Below are positions 22,046 through 30,646 of a stretch of DNA of 64,000 nucleotides, one piece after another. The stretch lies in contig JAPPNK010000015.1 in NCBI GenBank assembly GCA_028818695.1, positions 174,289-238,288 on the forward strand, given 5' to 3'. Under the pieces are notes generated by a model. That model did no database searches. It was not told the origin of the DNA and saw only the letters and a program-made list of their open reading frames with translations. The DNA is from Candidatus Poribacteria bacterium. Lineage in GTDB: Bacteria; Poribacteria; WGA-4E; GCA-2687025. Every line of letters begins with the position of its first letter. Position 1 is the first letter of the stretch. The translations under genes and the position numbers were made by a program.

Positions 22046-22185
22046 AGGTGCGCGCATCTGTGAAGCCGATCTGTCCGCGCTGTCGGGTGGTGAAGCGAAC
22101 AGGAGTGGTTCGAGTGATCTGCTCAAACCCTCGTCATAAGCAGCGTCAAGGCGCTCGAAAGGGCGCCAGCAAGAAAAAGAGATGA
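22042..22185 (+). CDS. rpmJ: 50S ribosomal protein L36
   Basis: A 47-codon gene whose ATG overlaps the infA stop by 4 bases. The protein [14 protein letters not shown]... has the zinc ligands C11, C14, C27 and H32 of the zinc-type L36. About ten extra Lys/Arg/Gly residues follow the usual 37-38. The order infA-rpmJ-rpsM is standard. Confidence 0.95.
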   Translation: MKVRASVKPICPRCRVVKRTGVVRVICSNPRHKQRQGARKGASKKKR

Positions 22186-22202
22186 TCTGAAGGAGCGACA
22201 GC

Positions 22203-22631
22203 ATGGCGCGTTTAGCGGGCGTGGAATTGCCGCGCAACAAGCGTATCGAAATTGCGTTGACCTACATCTACGGAATCGGTCATTTTACGGCAGGCAAGAT
22301 CATTGAATTCACCGAGGTGGACCCGGCGACCAAGGCGGGCGAGCTGAGCGAGGACGACATCAACCGGCTCCGCGACGCCCTGGAGCGGTTGGACGAGGTG
22401 ATGCCGCCGCATGAGACCTCGTTTTTCAACACGAAGATAGAGGGTGATTTGCGCCGTCAGCGCGAGATGGACATTCGCCGTTTGATGGACATCAACTGCT
22501 ACCGCGGGTTGCGGCATCGGGGCGGGGTTCCTGTGAGAGGGCAGCGCACCAGCACCAACGCCCGCACCCGCAAGGGCAAGGCGAAAACAATCGGCGTCGG
22601 GCGAAAGGCGAAAGTGAAGCACAAAGCTTAA
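22203..22631 (+). CDS. rpsM: 30S ribosomal protein S13
   Basis: 142-residue S13 of the 30S head. [26 protein letters not shown] and the C-terminal [25 protein letters not shown] are diagnostic. It is about 20 residues longer than usual, with a loop enriched in acidic residues (about 60-85, [18 protein letters not shown]) between the helical domain and the basic tail. GGAG precedes the ATG. Confidence 0.97.
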   Translation: MARLAGVELPRNKRIEIALTYIYGIGHFTAGKIIEFTEVDPATKAGELSEDDINRLRDALERLDEVMPPHETSFFNTKIEGDLRRQREMDIRRLMDINCYRGLRHRGGVPVRGQRTSTNARTRKGKAKTIGVGRKAKVKHKA

Positions 22632-22645
22632 AAAAGGGGAGCGGA

Positions 22646-23038
22646 GTGAGAAGAAGAAGCAACCGACCGAAGCGTCGGACGCGCAAAAATGTGTTGAACG
22701 GCATCGCGCATATCAAGTCGTCGTTCAACAATACGATCATCACGATCACGGACGAGCGGGGCGACACGCTGGCGTGGGCGTCGGGTGGAATCGGCGGGAC
22801 GGTGAGCGGTTCGCGCAAAAGCACGCCGTTTGCCGCGCAGCAGGCCGCCGAGGCGGTCGCGGCGTCGGCCAAGGAGCATGGGATGCGGCGCATACAGGTA
22901 TGGGTGAAAGGTCCCGGCTCCGGGCGCGAGTCGGCGATTCGTCAACTGCAGGCGAGCGGTCTGGAGATCACGCTTATTAAGGATGTGACGCCGATACCGC
23001 ACAACGGCTGCCGTCCCCCAAAGCGCCGACGCATCTGA
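22646..23038 (+). CDS. rpsK: 30S ribosomal protein S11
   Basis: 130-residue platform protein. [30 protein letters not shown], the [15 protein letters not shown] block and the C-terminal [17 protein letters not shown] are diagnostic. The start is GTG at 22646 with GGGGAGCGGA upstream. The next gene is rpoA, so rpsD (S4), often between them, is not here. Confidence 0.98.
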   Translation: MRRRSNRPKRRTRKNVLNGIAHIKSSFNNTIITITDERGDTLAWASGGIGGTVSGSRKSTPFAAQQAAEAVAASAKEHGMRRIQVWVKGPGSGRESAIRQLQASGLEITLIKDVTPIPHNGCRPPKRRRI

Positions 23039-23058
23039 GCAGGTCGAGAGGAGCATTT

Positions 23059-24039
23059 TTGTCCATGAAGCCTATTCATATGGAAATGCCGGAGCGTTTG
23101 CTGGCGGATGTCGAAACGCTGACGCATGAGTATGGTTGTTTTTATGCGGAGCCTCTGGAAAGCGGCTACGGCATCACGCTTGGGAACGCGCTGCGCCGCG
23201 TTCTGCTTTCGTCTCTGCCGGGCGCCGCGATAACGGCTGCGCGCATTGAGGGGGTTGCGCACGAGTTTTCCACCATGCCGAACGTTGTGGAGGATGTCGC
23301 GCAGATTGTGTTGAACCTAAAAGAGATACGTTTTAAGGTGAACGCCGAGGCGGACCGCTTTTTTGAGTGCCGCGTTGAGCGGGAAGGCGAGGGGGAGATC
23401 ACCGCGGCGAATATACAGATGCCGGCGGAGCTGGAAGCGGTGAACCCCGACCAGCATATCGCCTATCTGAATGAGGGCGCCTCGTTTCAGATGACGCTGG
23501 ATGTGGCGGTGGGGCATGGTTTTCAGGCGGCGTCGCATGATCTGCCGGAGAACCGCGCGATCGGCGTTGTGCCTGTGGACGCGATCTATTCTCCCGTCCG
23601 CAAGGTGAATTTTAATGTGGAGCCGACGCGCGTCGGCCATCTCACCGACTATGAGCGGCTCGTATTGGAAATCTGGACGGACGGCGCGATGACGCCGAAG
23701 GAGGCGTTGACGCAGGCGGCGGGGACGCTCATCAAGCATTTGGAGTTCTTCAGCGACTTTGACGAAACCTATGTGGAAGAGGTGGTCATCGAGACGCCTG
23801 AGCAGAAAGCCCTGCGCGAGACGCTTGACAAGCCGGTCGCCGAGCTGGAGCTGCCGGTGCGCGCCGCCAACTGCATGGAGTCGTACGGCATCCGCACCGT
23901 GCGCGACCTTGTCGTCCGCCTCGAAAAAGATATGCTTGAGATGAAGAACTTTGGGAAGAAATCGCTCCAAGAGGTGCGCGAAATTCTCCAAAGTATGAAT
24001 CTCGAATTCGGAATGACTCAATATAAAAAAGCGGAATAG
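23059..24039 (+). CDS. rpoA: RNA polymerase subunit alpha
   Basis: 326-residue alpha subunit. The N-terminal dimerisation domain carries [29 protein letters not shown], and the C-terminal domain (about 250-326) has the helix-hairpin-helix segment [12 protein letters not shown] and [12 protein letters not shown]. Start is TTG at 23059 with GGAG 5 bases upstream; an ATG at 23065 is an alternative. The alpha operon order rpsM-rpsK-rpoA-rplQ is kept except for rpsD. Confidence 0.97.
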   Translation: MSMKPIHMEMPERLLADVETLTHEYGCFYAEPLESGYGITLGNALRRVLLSSLPGAAITAARIEGVAHEFSTMPNVVEDVAQIVLNLKEIRFKVNAEADRFFECRVEREGEGEITAANIQMPAELEAVNPDQHIAYLNEGASFQMTLDVAVGHGFQAASHDLPENRAIGVVPVDAIYSPVRKVNFNVEPTRVGHLTDYERLVLEIWTDGAMTPKEALTQAAGTLIKHLEFFSDFDETYVEEVVIETPEQKALRETLDKPVAELELPVRAANCMESYGIRTVRDLVVRLEKDMLEMKNFGKKSLQEVREILQSMNLEFGMTQYKKAE

Positions 24040-24050
24040 ATCGGAACATC

Positions 24051-24425
24051 ATGCGGCATCGAAAGCGGTATCGAAAATTGAATCGGACGCCGTCGCACCG
24101 CCGGGCTATGCTGGCGAACATGGCGACCTCGCTCATCTACGAGGAGCGCATTCAGACGACTGAAGCGAAAGCGAAAGAGCTGCGCCCCTTTGTGGAGAAA
24201 CTGATCACCAAAGCGAAGCCGAGCGGCGAGGAGACCAACGTTCATCGGCGGCGGCTTGTCGCGCGGGTCATACGCGATAAAAAAGCGGCGAAAAAGCTGT
24301 TTGACGAGATCGGCCCGCGTTACGCCGAACGGCCGGGCGGATACACGCGCATCATCAAACTGGGGCGGCGCCTCGGCGACAACGCCCCGACGGCGCTCAT
24401 TGAACTTGTGCGCGAAAGCGTATGA
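24051..24425 (+). CDS. rplQ: 50S ribosomal protein L17
   Basis: 124-residue L17 at the exit-tunnel rim. [29 protein letters not shown] and the C-terminal [25 protein letters not shown] are diagnostic. Usually the last gene of the alpha operon, but its stop overlaps the start of a sulfatase gene by 4 bases (ATGA). Confidence 0.97.
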   Translation: MRHRKRYRKLNRTPSHRRAMLANMATSLIYEERIQTTEAKAKELRPFVEKLITKAKPSGEETNVHRRRLVARVIRDKKAAKKLFDEIGPRYAERPGGYTRIIKLGRRLGDNAPTALIELVRESV

Positions 24426-25864
24426 ACCAGCCGAACGTACTCTGGGTCTGCAGCGACCAGCAGCGGTTCGACATGGCGAGCGTGTACGGCAATCCGTTTG
24501 TGAAGACGCCGAGCGCGGAGCGGCTCGCCGAAGAGGGTACGCTGTTTGAGTACGCTTTTTCACAGAGTCCCGTCTGTTCGCCGAGCCGCGCCAGCTTTCT
24601 GACGGGGCGGTATCCGCGGACGACGCGCTGCCGTCAAAACGGGCAGGCGATCCCGCCCGACGAGCGGCTTGTGACGAAGGTTCTGGCGGAGAACGGGTAT
24701 ATCTGCGGGCTGTCGGGCAAGCTGCATATTGCGACCTGTTCGCCGCGTTTTCGTCCGGCGGGCGAGGAGCGGATCGACGACGGGTACGCCGAATTTCACT
24801 GGATGCATCATCCCGACCCGCACTGGACGACGCAGGAATACGCCCACTGGCTGCGGGAGCGGGGGGAGGCGTACCGCCGTCATTCGCGCCCAGAGTCGCG
24901 CTTTCTCCATACAACCATGCCTGCCGAGCTCCATCCGACGACATGGTGCGCCCAGAAGGCGATCAATTTCATTGAGGCGCATGAGGGGAAGAGCTCCCCT
25001 TGGCTGTTCAGCGTCAACTTTTTTGACCCGCACCATCCGTTTGATCCGCCTGAAGAGTATCTTGAGCGGTATATGTCTCGTTTGGATGAAATCCCGCTGC
25101 CGAACTATACGGACGGCGAGCTGGAAAACAAGCCCGTTTTTCAGCAGGCGAACCATCATGGCGCCTACAATCAGCCGCGCAACCTGCCTTACAGCAAGAT
25201 GGATGAGAACGATCATCGGTGCGTCCGCGCGGGCGCATGGGCGATGTGCGACCTGATCGACGACCAGCTCGGGCGCATGATGGACGCGCTCGAAGCGACG
25301 GGGCAGCGAGAGAACACAATCGTTATCTTCATGTCGGATCACGGCGAGATGCTGGGCGATCATGGCATCTATCTGAAAGGGCCGTTTTTCTATGAGGAGG
25401 CGGTGCGGGTTCCGCTCATCATTTCGTGTCCGAGCCGCTTTCAAAAGGGGGTCAAAAGCGGGGCGTTGACGGAGCTGACCGACATTGCGCCGATGCTGTT
25501 GGACGCCGCCGGCATTGAACGGGAGCCGGGCATGCAGGGAAGGTCGCTCCATCCGCTCCTGACAGGCGAAACCGCCGATGAGGAACATCGCGAGGATGTG
25601 TATTCGGAGTACTACAACGCGATGCCGCACCATCAGAATCCGCAGGCGCATATGACGATGGTTCGGACAGGGACGCATAAGCTGGTCGCGGCGCACGGGC
25701 TGGATGTGTGGGAGCTGTACGATCTGGAGAACGACCCAGGCGAGGTTGTGAACCGCTGGAACGATCCCGACTACGCGCGCGTCCAGACGGAGATGACGAT
25801 GCGCCTCGCCGATCGGATGGCATGGACGGTCGACCCGCTGCCCGAACGGATTGGCGCGTACTAG
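24422..25864 (+). CDS. Formylglycine-type sulfatase
   Basis: 480-residue alkaline-phosphatase-fold sulfatase. The metal-site Asp is in VCSDQQR (D12), the formylglycine signature is C52-S-P-S-R with [11 protein letters not shown] after it, and the second metal pair lies in SDHGE. Such enzymes hydrolyse sulfate esters, often on glycans; the Cys must be oxidised by FGE or an anaerobic maturase, neither seen here. There is no obvious signal peptide, so it may act in the cytoplasm. The ATG overlaps the rplQ stop, which ties its translation to a ribosomal operon. Confidence 0.93.
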   Translation: MNQPNVLWVCSDQQRFDMASVYGNPFVKTPSAERLAEEGTLFEYAFSQSPVCSPSRASFLTGRYPRTTRCRQNGQAIPPDERLVTKVLAENGYICGLSGKLHIATCSPRFRPAGEERIDDGYAEFHWMHHPDPHWTTQEYAHWLRERGEAYRRHSRPESRFLHTTMPAELHPTTWCAQKAINFIEAHEGKSSPWLFSVNFFDPHHPFDPPEEYLERYMSRLDEIPLPNYTDGELENKPVFQQANHHGAYNQPRNLPYSKMDENDHRCVRAGAWAMCDLIDDQLGRMMDALEATGQRENTIVIFMSDHGEMLGDHGIYLKGPFFYEEAVRVPLIISCPSRFQKGVKSGALTELTDIAPMLLDAAGIEREPGMQGRSLHPLLTGETADEEHREDVYSEYYNAMPHHQNPQAHMTMVRTGTHKLVAAHGLDVWELYDLENDPGEVVNRWNDPDYARVQTEMTMRLADRMAWTVDPLPERIGAY

Positions 25865-25877
25865 GCGGAAGCAGATC

Positions 25878-27188
25878 ATGAAACGCCCGCATATCGTTCT
25901 CTACCTGTCGGACGATCACGGGGCTGAATTTGTCGGCTGCTACGGAAACGCGGACGTCCACACGCCGCATCTTGACGCGCTCGCCGGCGAAGGCATGCGT
26001 TTTGAGCGCATGTTCACAACGACGCCGACCTGCGCCCCGTCCCGCTCAACGCTTTACACCGGCCTTTATCCGCAGAGGCATGGCGCCATGCGCAACCACA
26101 CCGCCTGCCGAGACGGATTGACCGCCCTTCCGACGCGCATGCGCCGCCTCGGCTATCGAACGGCGCTGGCGGGAAAGAAGCATGCGTCTCCCGACGCGCT
26201 GTTTGACTTTGAGAAAGCGGGCGGATTCACGCCGCGCCCGCCTGAACAGCCCAGAAAATACCGAGCCGATGGGCTGGATGTGGAAGCGGCGGAGCAGTTC
26301 ATGGAAAAAAGCCTGGATGAACGCCCCGAAGAGCCGCTGTTTCTTGTTCTAGGCGATCCGTCCCCGCATGTTACATGGGAGAAGCGGCGCCGATTTGAGC
26401 CTGAACGCCTGACGCTGCCGCCGTATTTTGTGGACACGCCAATGACGCGACGCGCGCTGGCGAACTACTATCAGGACATCGAGACGCTGGACGGGCGGAT
26501 CGGGCAGATCATGGGGGCTATGGAACGGCTCGGCATCGCCGACGACGCGCTCTTCATCTACACAACCGATCACGGCTCCGAGTGGTACCGCAGCAAGTGG
26601 ACGCTCTACGACGCCGGCATACGGGTTCCGTTTATCGCGCGATGGCACGGGCGCGTCGAGGCAGGCTCCGTCTCCAACGCGATGGTCTCGTTTGTGGATC
26701 TGCTGCCGACCTTCATGGAGATCGCGGGCGGGAAGCCGGACGGCGACCTGGACGGCGCCAGTTTTTTGGAGGTTCTGTTGGGGCGGCGGCAAGGTTTTCG
26801 AGAGAAGATTTACGCGACGCACACAGGCGACGGCAAGATGAACGCGACCCCGCAACGGTGCGTCCGCGACAGGCGGCATAAGTATATTTTGAACCTGAAC
26901 CCTGGGCGCGCCTTCACATCTCATTTCACGGAGGTGGAGGGGCTTGAGGAATCGCACGGGGAGATCTGGAAGACATGGATCGAAAAGGCGAAGACGGACG
27001 CGGAAGCGGCGGCGCTGGTGGAGAAGACGACACGGCGCCCCAAAGAGGAGCTGTACGACCTTGAATCGGATCCGTTTGAGCTGAACAACCTGGCGGAGCG
27101 GACCGACCATCAAAAACGGCTTGAGACGATGCGCGCCGATTTGCAGGCGTGGATGGACGAGACGGCGGATCCTGGGATGGATGTTTGA
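25878..27188 (+). CDS. Formylglycine-type sulfatase
   Basis: 436-residue sulfatase. Paired aspartates of the metal site are in LSDDHG (D12, D13), the formylglycine motif is C52-A-P-S-R, and the distal metal motif is TTDHGS. The ATG at 25878 is chosen because GGAAG lies 7 bases upstream and the protein then opens like its neighbours (MKRPHIVLYLSDDHG). It lies 13 bases after the first sulfatase and is the last gene of the ribosomal superoperon, ending 4 bases from the convergent methyltransferase gene. It is only distantly similar to the other sulfatases here, so substrates probably differ. Confidence 0.92.
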   Translation: MKRPHIVLYLSDDHGAEFVGCYGNADVHTPHLDALAGEGMRFERMFTTTPTCAPSRSTLYTGLYPQRHGAMRNHTACRDGLTALPTRMRRLGYRTALAGKKHASPDALFDFEKAGGFTPRPPEQPRKYRADGLDVEAAEQFMEKSLDERPEEPLFLVLGDPSPHVTWEKRRRFEPERLTLPPYFVDTPMTRRALANYYQDIETLDGRIGQIMGAMERLGIADDALFIYTTDHGSEWYRSKWTLYDAGIRVPFIARWHGRVEAGSVSNAMVSFVDLLPTFMEIAGGKPDGDLDGASFLEVLLGRRQGFREKIYATHTGDGKMNATPQRCVRDRRHKYILNLNPGRAFTSHFTEVEGLEESHGEIWKTWIEKAKTDAEAAALVEKTTRRPKEELYDLESDPFELNNLAERTDHQKRLETMRADLQAWMDETADPGMDV

Positions 27189-27192
27189 GCGG

Positions 27193-28026
27193 TCAGTTCC
27201 GCCGCTGATGCCGGCTGTACAGCATGACCACCTCCGATTTGGCGAGCGACGGGTTGCCGGCGGTGCGCGCCGCCGCCTCTCTCCAGTCGATGCGGCGCAT
27301 GACCTCCGCGACGCCTGGAGCGTTGGCGGCGATGAAATAGTGCGAGGTCGGCGAGAGAGCGCGCGGGTTGAACTTGACGCGGCCCGCGTTCGCCCCGACG
27401 CGCTGTATAGCGAAATCTGCCTCGCCCGGCTTCGCAAAACGAAAATCGGGGTGCGTCAACGGCGGCGGCGTCATGGAGCGCGCCGACGGACGCTTCAACC
27501 AGATCTGAAAGACGCATGGAACGGCGTAAGGCGCGCCGTCCAGCGTGAACGAATCGCGCGGCAGAAGAAGCTCCGCTTCCAAATGAAAAAACCGATTCAA
27601 CCGCCGCGCCGTACTTTCTTTTTGAAAAGTGCGCGGATGAATCATGGCGACAGCGTCCGCAAAGCTGGCTGCATGGTTGAAGAACTTGACAGCGAGGCTC
27701 GCGTTTTTGCCGAACGGCGGATTTCCAACAACAATGATCCGCCCCGCCTCAACCGGCGGCGTCCACTCTAAAAAATCCGCCTGTATGATGTCAGGGCGGG
27801 GGGGCGGCTCAATGTCCAGCCCGATCTTCGGCTCCGGCATCAGATCGAAGAATGCGCCCGCCCCCGCCGACGGCTCTATCCACAAATCCCACTTCGCCGG
27901 GCAGCGCTCCGCCAAGAGCGCCATGCAGCGTTTCGCGGCGGATCTGTTTGTGTAAAAGCAGTCGCGCCGCCGTCGGCTCTCCGCCCCGCTTTTTTCTTCG
28001 CTGCCGACATCGAACAGCCGATTCAC
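27193..28026 (-). CDS. N6-adenine-type DNA methyltransferase-like protein
   Basis: 277-residue SAM-dependent methyltransferase. Motif I is EPSAGAGAFF (51-60), an acidic motif II follows (GLDIEP), and catalytic motif IV is NPPFG (102-106), the pattern of amino-methyltransferases acting on DNA adenine or rRNA/protein amide groups. No separate target-recognition domain or restriction gene is seen. The GTG start overlaps the stop of the PhyH gene by one base (TAGTG), so the two are coupled. An orphan DNA methylase is most likely; a methylase of RNA or protein is possible. Confidence 0.75.
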   Translation of the reverse strand: MNRLFDVGSEEKSGAESRRRRDCFYTNRSAAKRCMALLAERCPAKWDLWIEPSAGAGAFFDLMPEPKIGLDIEPPPRPDIIQADFLEWTPPVEAGRIIVVGNPPFGKNASLAVKFFNHAASFADAVAMIHPRTFQKESTARRLNRFFHLEAELLLPRDSFTLDGAPYAVPCVFQIWLKRPSARSMTPPPLTHPDFRFAKPGEADFAIQRVGANAGRVKFNPRALSPTSHYFIAANAPGVAEVMRRIDWREAAARTAGNPSLAKSEVVMLYSRHQRRN

Positions 28027-28796
28027 TACGCCGCTTCAGGCTTGTCTTTGAACCCTGCGACGACGATGTTGTTGTATGGATCCTCCGGCTTTTTGTTCGG
28101 CGGACGAAGCCGCGCGTCATGAAACCCGAACCGAACCGATTTGCGCCAGTCGCCCGTCCGGTTGCAGTCCGACCAGTGGATCATGTTGTAGCTGAAGAAG
28201 ATCATGTCGCCCGCTTTCGCCGGCACCAAGACCGTCTCGATGAAGTCCGGATGGTACTTGTCGGTCGGGAGGTGCGGAGCCGTGTGGGCGCCGGTGATGT
28301 GTTCCAGCGGCCCGCCGAGATGGCTGCCGGGGACGACCTGAAGACAGCCGCTCTCAATCGGCGTGTCGTCCAGATGAAGCAGGCAGTCGATGAACCCCGG
28401 TCCGTCATGCGGATAAAACGGATGGTCTTGATGCATCGGAAACGGCGTGCCGAGAGTCGGCGGCTTCGCATGCAGAACGGTATGGTGCCACTGCATGCAT
28501 GGCGCGACCAGCTGCTGAACGCAGCGCGTCAGCCCCTCGTGAAACAGAACGCGCCCCCATGCCGACGAGTAGAAATGCGGGTTGTGGAGAAAGACCGCTT
28601 TGGTCGATTGCTGCTCCTCTTTATTGAGGTACCGCTCGCGCCACGGCCCGTGCCAGCCGATCGTCTCCTGCCCCCATTCGTTGATGATGCGGATCATTTC
28701 GGAGCCGAGCTCCTCCGTCTCTTCGGGCGAGAACAGCCCCTCCACCTTCAGGTAGCCCTCGTCCTGGTATGCCTGGATCTGCTCTTGGGTCAACAT
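28026..28796 (-). CDS. Phytanoyl-CoA dioxygenase (PhyH) family protein
   Basis: 256-residue Fe(II)/2-oxoglutarate oxygenase. The facial triad is H122-Q-D124 in PMHQDHPFYPH and a distal His in NMIHWSDCNRTG, with an Arg soon after. The ATG at 28796 has GGAG 6 bases upstream; a TTG four codons earlier would bury that site. Substrate is unknown. It is distant from the partial PhyH at 1-768. It is co-transcribed with the downstream methyltransferase. Confidence 0.88.
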   Translation of the reverse strand: MLTQEQIQAYQDEGYLKVEGLFSPEETEELGSEMIRIINEWGQETIGWHGPWRERYLNKEEQQSTKAVFLHNPHFYSSAWGRVLFHEGLTRCVQQLVAPCMQWHHTVLHAKPPTLGTPFPMHQDHPFYPHDGPGFIDCLLHLDDTPIESGCLQVVPGSHLGGPLEHITGAHTAPHLPTDKYHPDFIETVLVPAKAGDMIFFSYNMIHWSDCNRTGDWRKSVRFGFHDARLRPPNKKPEDPYNNIVVAGFKDKPEAA

Positions 28797-28884
28797 GTTT
28801 TTCTCCAAAGACGTTGCGCTGTGAGCGTAAGATACGCAAAACGGGTTTGGATGTCAAGCGGCAGAGAATGGGCAGCCAGTCGGC

Positions 28885-29583
28885 TTAGAACTTTATACCA
28901 ATAGGATTTTGGCGAATCAAATTTAAGGCATGACAAATATCATGGACGTGCACGATACCAGTATTGTATAGGTAATAGCCGATTGGGGATTCCTTTCGCT
29001 CTTGATCTGGATAAACCTGTCCTAGAGCGTGGCGGAATCCATACACGACTCCGGCGACTGACAGATCGCTACTACGGTCATTCTTCGGATAGTAAACAAC
29101 AGGCCCTCCAGAAAACCCAGGGTTGTTATGACCGTCCAACATGATAGTGCCTTTGACAGTCTGAGATAGGATCGCCTTTTTCACGAATGGCAATGGAAAA
29201 TTTTTGTTAGATTCTAATGTAGCGTCGCTAACTATATCAAAAGGAAAACCAAGAAAATACACATCTTGTCCAAGGATCATCCCGGCTGCTGTAGGGTCCG
29301 AAGGCGGTAGGGTCAAAGAGTGTGTCGGTGAAATTAGAGTTTCAGCGGCTAGCACAGAAATATCAACATCCCCATCAGCGTGGCCGACCAACTTGATTGG
29401 AAGATTTTCCCATGTTCCCCCGCGTATAATTTCTATGCTGCTCTGACCGACAATACTTCCAACAAGATGCTTAGAAGCGATAATGTACTGGCGCTTTTCA
29501 AAGTCAATTGTAAAACAAGTCGCTCGTCTATTTCCAAATTGAATTTTGAACGTTCTTTCGAGAATATTTCTAGTAATCATCAT
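28885..29583 (-). CDS. Trypsin-like serine protease, AT-richer island gene
   Basis: 232-residue protein with the chymotrypsin-fold triad in order: H39 (ASKHLVG), D74 (GDVDISVLA) and S158 in NNPGFSGGPVVYY. There is no signal peptide or PDZ domain, so it is probably cytoplasmic, like proteases seen in bacterial conflict and signalling clusters. The start chosen is the first of two ATGs (29583, 29580), with GAGG 6 bases upstream. Base composition differs from neighbours: the 60 bases from 29161 hold only 21 G or C. This suggests recent transfer. Its leader is homologous to that of the repeat-protein gene at 29792-30175. Confidence 0.8.
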   Translation of the reverse strand: MMITRNILERTFKIQFGNRRATCFTIDFEKRQYIIASKHLVGSIVGQSSIEIIRGGTWENLPIKLVGHADGDVDISVLAAETLISPTHSLTLPPSDPTAAGMILGQDVYFLGFPFDIVSDATLESNKNFPLPFVKKAILSQTVKGTIMLDGHNNPGFSGGPVVYYPKNDRSSDLSVAGVVYGFRHALGQVYPDQERKESPIGYYLYNTGIVHVHDICHALNLIRQNPIGIKF

Positions 29584-29753
29584 TCCGTTCCTCTCTTTGA
29601 AGCGGGGCGAGCGTTGCTGTCCGCCCCTGTTTGATTCACATGGGGCGCAGTTTTCAGCGTAGAAATTTCTGCGCATGCGCGCGTCGCTTTGAGATCGACC
29701 TGTTTGCCAGAATGCGTATGTTCGTCCTTGTCGTTTGCGCTTGCGAAGTTCAA
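29580..29753 (-). CDS. Possible small upstream ORF coupled to the protease gene
   Basis: A 57-codon open frame begins with TTG at 29753 and its TGA overlaps the protease ATG by 4 bases. Its N-terminal half shares the pattern NDK-[DE]-x6-G-[KR]-QVDLK with the small frame at 30213-30329, and two of the compared codons differ only at the third base, which hints at coding. There is no clear ribosome site. It could be a leader peptide, a gene remnant, or chance inside a conserved leader. Confidence 0.3.
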   Translation of the reverse strand: MNFASANDKDEHTHSGKQVDLKATRACAEISTLKTAPHVNQTGADSNARPASKRGTE

Positions 29754-29791
29754 CAAGGCTGTGAATTGATACGGCTCGCGTCTATCTTCGC

Positions 29792-30175
29792 TTAGGCGCG
29801 TCGGTCAGTCAACACCATTATCACGTACGTGTACGTCTTTTTGTCCTCTGCGCCGATATCATTACCCATTATCTCAATAACATACCCTTCCTCCTCACGT
29901 TCATCCATCCACTTATCTAAGGCGGGTCCTTCATCTGACGCATTTACGTGCGTGATTCTGCGGTTTTTCATGTATCCGCCTTGATTTTCCTGAAGAGAAA
30001 GCTGTTGGACCATTGCCACATACTTGTACGATTTTTTGTCCTCCGCGCCGACATCAGTGCGCCATTTCTCAATAACATACCCTTCCTCCTCACGTTCATC
30101 CATCCACTTCCGTAAGGCGGGTTCTCCACCTGAATGCTTTACATGCGTGATTCTGCGGTATTCCATGTATTCCAT
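29792..30175 (-). CDS. Small protein of two near-identical 50-residue repeats
   Basis: 127-residue soluble protein made of two copies of one unit, residues 7-56 and 72-121. Each reads RRITHV..., then PAL-x-KWMDEREEEGYVIE, then D-x-GAEDKK-x-Y-x-YV-x-MV. The DNA repeats with a 195-base period and is almost identical over the central part. The shape (helix with E-E-E-G-Y-x-V-I, then an edge strand) loosely resembles DUF4177-type small domains, but this is a guess. ATG at 30175 is chosen for its upstream AAAGGGCGG; an earlier in-frame ATG at 30202 lacks one. Its neighbour is the trypsin-like protease. Confidence 0.7.
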   Translation of the reverse strand: MEYMEYRRITHVKHSGGEPALRKWMDEREEEGYVIEKWRTDVGAEDKKSYKYVAMVQQLSLQENQGGYMKNRRITHVNASDEGPALDKWMDEREEEGYVIEIMGNDIGAEDKKTYTYVIMVLTDRRA

Positions 30176-30212
30176 TGTATCCGCCCTTTCGGTTGTTTGC
30201 ATTCACAGCGAT

Positions 30213-30329
30213 TTAAGTTTCCTGAAGAGCGCGCTGCGCGCCATGCGAGGGCGGCTTGAGATCAACCTGCCGACCTTCTTGCATAAGCCCTTCCTTGTCG
30301 TTCTGCTTGCGAACCTCAATCTGTTTCAT
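30213..30329 (-). CDS. Possible small ORF in the repeat-protein leader
   Basis: A 38-codon frame from ATG 30329 to TAA 30213. The first ATG lies inside the extended -10 box, so translation more likely starts at the internal ATG 15 codons later, which has GGAAGGG just upstream, giving 23 residues. It shares NDK-E-x6-G-R-QVDLK with the frame at 29580-29753. Function unknown; it may be a regulatory leader peptide. Confidence 0.35.
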   Translation of the reverse strand: MKQIEVRKQNDKEGLMQEGRQVDLKPPSHGAQRALQET

Positions 30330-30336
30330 TATAACA
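30328..30336 (-). promoter_or_regulatory. Extended -10 promoter of the repeat-protein gene
   Basis: On the minus strand TGTTATAAT gives a perfect TATAAT with a TGn extension. The hexamer 17 bases upstream is poor, as is common for extended -10 promoters. It lies about 150 bases before the ATG at 30175. The matching place upstream of the protease gene reads CGTATCAAT, a weaker form. Confidence 0.55.
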
Positions 30337-30390
30337 TGCGTCTTGCCCGCGCAGTAGCTTTTTAGAGTAGAGATTTAAGGCGCGGGCGGC

Positions 30391-30440
30391 GACTCTGGAT
30401 TCCCGCTTTCGCGGGAATGACGGCCGCAGGAGCGCGGGGA
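30391..30440 (+). repeat. Core palindrome of the dispersed intergenic repeat, copy 5
   Basis: GACTCTGGATTCCCGC...GCGGGAATGACGG contains a perfect 8-bp stem, ATTCCCGC (30399-30406) and GCGGGAAT (30411-30418), with a TTTC loop. This is the same block found in the larger repeat copies, but without their 25-base ends. It sits in the 444-base gap between 30203 and 30646. That gap also holds the leader ORF and promoter at 30213-30336 and the terminator at 30594. Confidence 0.55.
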
Positions 30441-30593
30441 TGACGGAGAAGGCGCGGGGTGAAAATCGGCGGCGCATGAAAAAACTGGCGGAATCGGCTG
30501 TCAGATGCGATTTTTTCTGCGAAAGGTGTAACCGCGCGCGCTAAGGCGGCGTATAGGTGTTCAGTGGCATTGGAATCATCGCATTCATCACAT

Positions 30594-30626
30594 AAGGCCG
30601 GGCGTCATTGCCTGGCTTTCTTTTTT
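30594..30626 (+). terminator. Plus-strand Rho-independent terminator without an assigned gene
   Basis: AAGGCCGGGC (30594-30603) pairs with GCCTGGCTT (30610-30618) through two G-U pairs around a 6-base loop, followed by TTTCTTTTTT. The T-run is on the plus strand, yet genes on both sides are on the minus strand. It may end an unrecognised plus-strand transcript, possibly a small RNA starting within the preceding 200 bases. Confidence 0.5.
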
Positions 30627-30646
30627 AATCCCGTTCTTCTCCAGCC

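Noticed and set aside
24560..25879. 439-codon minus-strand frame opposite the first sulfatase
   Set aside because: The plus strand holds clear sulfatase motifs; the minus product is His/Arg/Val-rich shadow sequence.
30391..30440. ATTCCCGC/GCGGGAAT palindrome considered as a transcription terminator
   Set aside because: There is no T-run on either strand, and the same palindrome recurs in the other repeat copies.
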